Shown in pieces: positions 61,131 through 64,000 of a stretch of DNA of 64,000 nt. The notes below the pieces were generated by a model. The model had not been told where the DNA came from. It worked only from the letters and a program-made list of their open reading frames with translations, and made no database searches. The position numbers were made by a program, and so were the translations under genes. The stretch comes from Luscinia megarhynchos (Eukaryota; Chordata; Aves; Passeriformes; Turdidae): assembly GCA_034336665.1 (NCBI GenBank), contig JAPFBE010000002.1, positions 76,077,405-76,141,404 on the forward strand, given 5' to 3'. Each line of letters opens with the position of its first letter. Position 1 is the stretch's first letter.

Positions 61131-62379
61131 AAAGTCTCCAAACACAAATATTTTTGTTACCTTATCAAAGAACAACAGTCAACATGCTCAGCACTTCATT
61201 ACTGTCAGGGAAATGGTTGCAGAAAAAAAATTAAAGCTGCAATGAAAGATATTTCAAAACTGAAATGAAATTTTCAAGTGAATAAAAAAAGCTGATGAGA
61301 TGCTGTTCTGACTTAAAAAAATATAAAATAAATTCTCCTATTTCCTATTTTAGAGGAAAAGCAAAAACAAAATAAGTAGTTCTTTTAGTATTTTCCTCCG
61401 CCTATCCAAGGGGGAAAAAATTGGAACAGCAATATCAATCATTTTGTTTTGTCTATAGCAGAACATAAGTGATAGTAGTTTGTTGACAATAAAATTTTCT
61501 CAATGGATTAAAATGTGCATGTCTGTGCATGTGTGTGTTTGTGTGCTTTTACAAGTATACAAACACACACATCTTAATACATATTACAAACAGCATAGAA
61601 TTTCAAATTCACCAAATGAGCTGATCCGCAGCAAAAATTGTCAATAAATCTATACATTTTCAGCAACAACTGACTTGGATTTACTAAATAATGCTATGGG
61701 CTGATACTGGTGCGCTTCTAACCTACAGTATGCAGTACTTCTACAAAACATCTCCAAAATGCCATCTGCATTGCATATTTGTTGTAAAACTATATCTTTT
61801 TCTAATCTTCATTTTTGTTAACCATACATATGTATATCTGTTTATGCTCTAAGAAATAAGTTTGCAATGCTTTCTAGCATGCCACATATGTTCATAAGTC
61901 CTCAAATCATTATAAAATCATGTAATTGAAAAAAAGGCATACTATTTTTCATGCTATGCTCAATATAAATATAAATTCAAGGCAGTCAAGCTATCCATTA
62001 CCAAAACAATAATAATCATAATATATATGTATATATACCTACACTCTCTAAAAAGTGATCCAGTTATGTGGATTAAGAAACCAGTAAGAAATTGGTTGAA
62101 CATAGTATAAAAGTCTCATTTTATGTAAAAGCCCATACTGGCCATTTCAAGTATTTTAATACTTTCCTATAACCTTTTCATTAATAACTAGATATTTGTA
62201 GAAATAATAATTTTATACTGAAAATTGTATTCAAGTTAAATAAAAATTAATTTCTGCTGTAATTCATTTTTAGAGTGTGCATGTATACATAGCAAAATAC
62301 CTTTCTACAGACCTACCATAAATATTTTAGTCTATGTCATTTCTCTCCTACTAAAACACTTCAATTTTTTTTTCTCAAA
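61131..62379. other. unassigned AT-rich non-coding sequence
   Basis: This contains GT/CA-rich stretches at about 61515-61575 and AT dinucleotide runs near 62018-62036. No gene supported. Confidence 0.5.
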
Positions 62380-62927
62380 TTTTAGATCATGTCTATCAGG
62401 CCTTTCAAGAAATAAAACTCATTTCATTTGCAACACCAGATTCCCTTCAGTTTGTGCCAGTTTGCAAGTTAAAGGTCAAAGACATAGGACAGTACACTTT
62501 AAGGAAATTCAGACAGTGAAGCTGTTCACAGAAGACAATGTTTAACTTGGTAATGACAGTCAACAGGTCAATAATCAAGTTCAAGGCAAGCTGTTCATTG
62601 TTGCAAAAGCTACTCCCCTCAAAACCTGGCTTTCATAAAAAACCAGGTGTCTGACTTTTGGGGTGCATCATTCTGACCATCTTTAATAAGTTCACAGCCC
62701 AGTGACTGTAAAGCCTATCACTGCAAGAAGCAGCTCCTAAAATCAATAAAGAGGTCTGTCAGTTGCTGACTTTTCTCTAGGAAAAAATTATTGATACAAA
62801 CCTGCTCTGCAGGTCACATGAAAATGACAATACTGCTGTTAGCACAAATTACACAGAATGACAAAATGTTTTGGTGGTCCCTTGGCTCTGTCAGTTGATA
62901 GCACGTTTGACTGAAGGCCAAAAATGT
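62380..62927. promoter_or_regulatory. candidate conserved non-coding (enhancer-like) block
   Basis: This repeat-free, balanced-composition sequence adjoins the right-hand TTAA element. It contains a nuclear-receptor-type AAAGGTCAAAGA (62471-62482), a small near-palindrome AAACCTGG...CCAGGTGT (62622-62650) and TGCTCTGCAGGTCACATG near 62803-62820. Conservation is suspected from texture, not measured. Confidence 0.3.
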
Positions 62928-63413
62928 TAACCCTTTGAGAACTATGATGAACATGCAAAGGGGTAACACACCAGAGGATACTCATGCATTGTCAGAGTCA
63001 TCTTCTTAGCTTTCCTTTGAAACTGTAACTCTGCCTCTGCAGAGGCAAATCAAATTGTCATGCAACATAATCTCAAGAGAGAAATCCAAGATGCTTAAGA
63101 TAAGATGCTAAGCTATAAAACTGTTATCAGCTCAGAAAAATAAACAACTTGGTATGTGGTAGAAATTATTAAAACACGTTTGGTTCCTTTAACAAGAAAG
63201 TAGCTGGTAAATATATTTTGTTTTCTATTCATGTTACAAATGCTTTTCTATCAATAATGCAAATAATTAAAAACACAGTCACAAGAAGTGTTTCGAAAAA
63301 TTGATTTTCTTTTGAAACCTGTATTACCCAAACACAATTCTATAATTTAATTATGACTAAGATTAACATCCAGCGGACTCTGAAAACTGGATGCAGTAGT
63401 TCTCAAAGGGTTA
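62928..63413. mobile_element. about 480-bp TTAA-flanked inverted-repeat element (piggyBac-type MITE candidate)
   Basis: The left end TAACCCTTTGAGAACTA (62929-62945) is the exact reverse complement of the right end TAGTTCTCAAAGGGTTA (63397-63413), a perfect 17-base terminal inverted repeat. It lies in TTAA on the left (62928-62931) and TTAC on the right, consistent with a once-duplicated TTAA target. The termini CCCTTTGA match those of the short element at 54161-54253. Both also share GAACYATRATG just inside the left end, and TCCAGCG near the right end (54201-54207 and 63369-63375). No transposase frame is present, so it would be non-autonomous. A nested mini-palindrome TTAACCCTTTG...GCAAAGGGGTAAC lies at 62928-62966. 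Confidence 0.5.
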
Positions 63414-64000
63414 CACCACCAATATAATACCAGTGTCATGTTTCTCAATAGCATGTCTGTTGTTTTAGTTCATTGAAATCCACTTCAGAGACACACTGCT
63501 TTTTTACCATTCTTTGGAATGAGTGCTCCTGACAGACCTATAAAAGGCCTGGGGTAGTTGGCTTGGTACAGCTTGGGAAAGATAATGTAGGAAAACCAAC
63601 CAGAAATCAAACAAACCAATAAAAAGGTTCTGCTTGAATATAGTATTGAATATGAGTTTAAAACATTGAGGACATAGCCCAGAGCAGCTGTAAAAACCAC
63701 AAAATGAATGTATTAAGGCTGTTACTATATTGCAGATATTTTGGCCCCTTGTTTGTTGGAAAATGGCTGTCCGAACAGTCTGAAGTCCTGCGTGTCATCC
63801 GAGTCTCCCACCTGACAAAACTGGAAGTAGGAGTATAGGACTTTATCCGTAGCAGACAGAAAGCAATCCTCTTTGGAGACAAAGCTGTTTTGGGTCTTCT
63901 CACTTTCCTGAAAGTTCCATTGTTGGTTGTTGTGTTTCTCTAAAAAAATTTACTTTCAGCAAAAAATTTTTCGAAGGGGAACAGGCCTTAAGGGAAAAAT
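63414..64000. other. right-edge sequence around the candidate exon
   Basis: Outside the candidate exon this interval shows no recognised repeat. A palindromic CAGACCTATAAAAGGCCTGG (about 63534-63553) contains a TATAAAAG box-like string on the plus strand, but no transcript start can be supported. Confidence 0.35.
63725..63907 (-). other. candidate coding exon, product unknown
   Basis: On the minus strand an acceptor-like AACTTTCAG directly precedes an open frame of 60 codons ending in TAG. The reading has a balanced, protein-like composition: it includes SKEDCFLSATDKVLYSYFQF and later DTQDFRLFGQPFSNKQG. It retains several CpGs in codons (ACG, TCG) in otherwise CpG-poor DNA. A donor-like CAG|GTGGGA also occurs inside it, at the Q-V junction around residue 32, so the exon could end there instead. 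I do not recognise the protein. The polypyrimidine tract before the acceptor is weak, and no poly(A) signal was found nearby. It could equally be a conserved non-coding block or chance. Confidence 0.3.

Noticed and set aside
1..64000. Search for CRISPR arrays, bacterial operons, riboswitches, prophage, tRNA and rRNA genes
   Set aside because: None is visible; the sequence has vertebrate non-coding character with bird-type retroelements.

Overview
This window reads as non-coding DNA from a bird nuclear genome, most likely a passerine or near relative. The sequence is AT-rich and CpG-poor, and I found no complete protein-coding gene, rRNA or tRNA on either strand. The avian assignment rests on recognisable CR1 LINE fragments. 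They are 5'-truncated, end in the ATTCTATGATTCT-type 3' tail, and carry the C-terminal reverse-transcriptase reading frame. It also rests on several LTRs of the kinds common in bird endogenous retroviruses (ERVs). The family names come from my memory of these repeats, not from a database search.

Layout. 0-19 kb is mostly unique AT-rich sequence with one solo LTR at 0.74-1.18 kb and one GC-richer patch at 12.3-12.6 kb. 19-50 kb is the repeat-bearing part. It holds CR1 fragments at 19.5, 23.4-24.6, 31.1-32.2, 35.1, 41.6, 43.3-44.3 and 44.4 kb, an older and more decayed CR1/L3-like fragment near 46 kb, and LTR-like blocks at 36.9-37.5, about 41.0-41.6, 46.8-47.6 and 49.6-50.3 kb. The last two belong to the same family and point away from each other. 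Between about 51.7 and 64 kb I see almost no young repeats. This end holds several CpG-retaining, motif-dense blocks that look like candidate conserved regulatory elements. It also holds two TTAA-flanked inverted-repeat elements that look like old piggyBac-type MITEs of one family. One 60-codon stretch on the minus strand at the far right could be a coding exon.

Nothing here works together as an operon or pathway. The window is best read as a gene desert or a large intron/intergenic region. The most interesting content is the pair of related TTAA elements embedded in the apparently conserved right-hand block (54.16-54.25 and 62.93-63.41 kb), which would fit exaptation of an ancient DNA transposon. 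I did not find a new defence system, gene cluster or other coding system.
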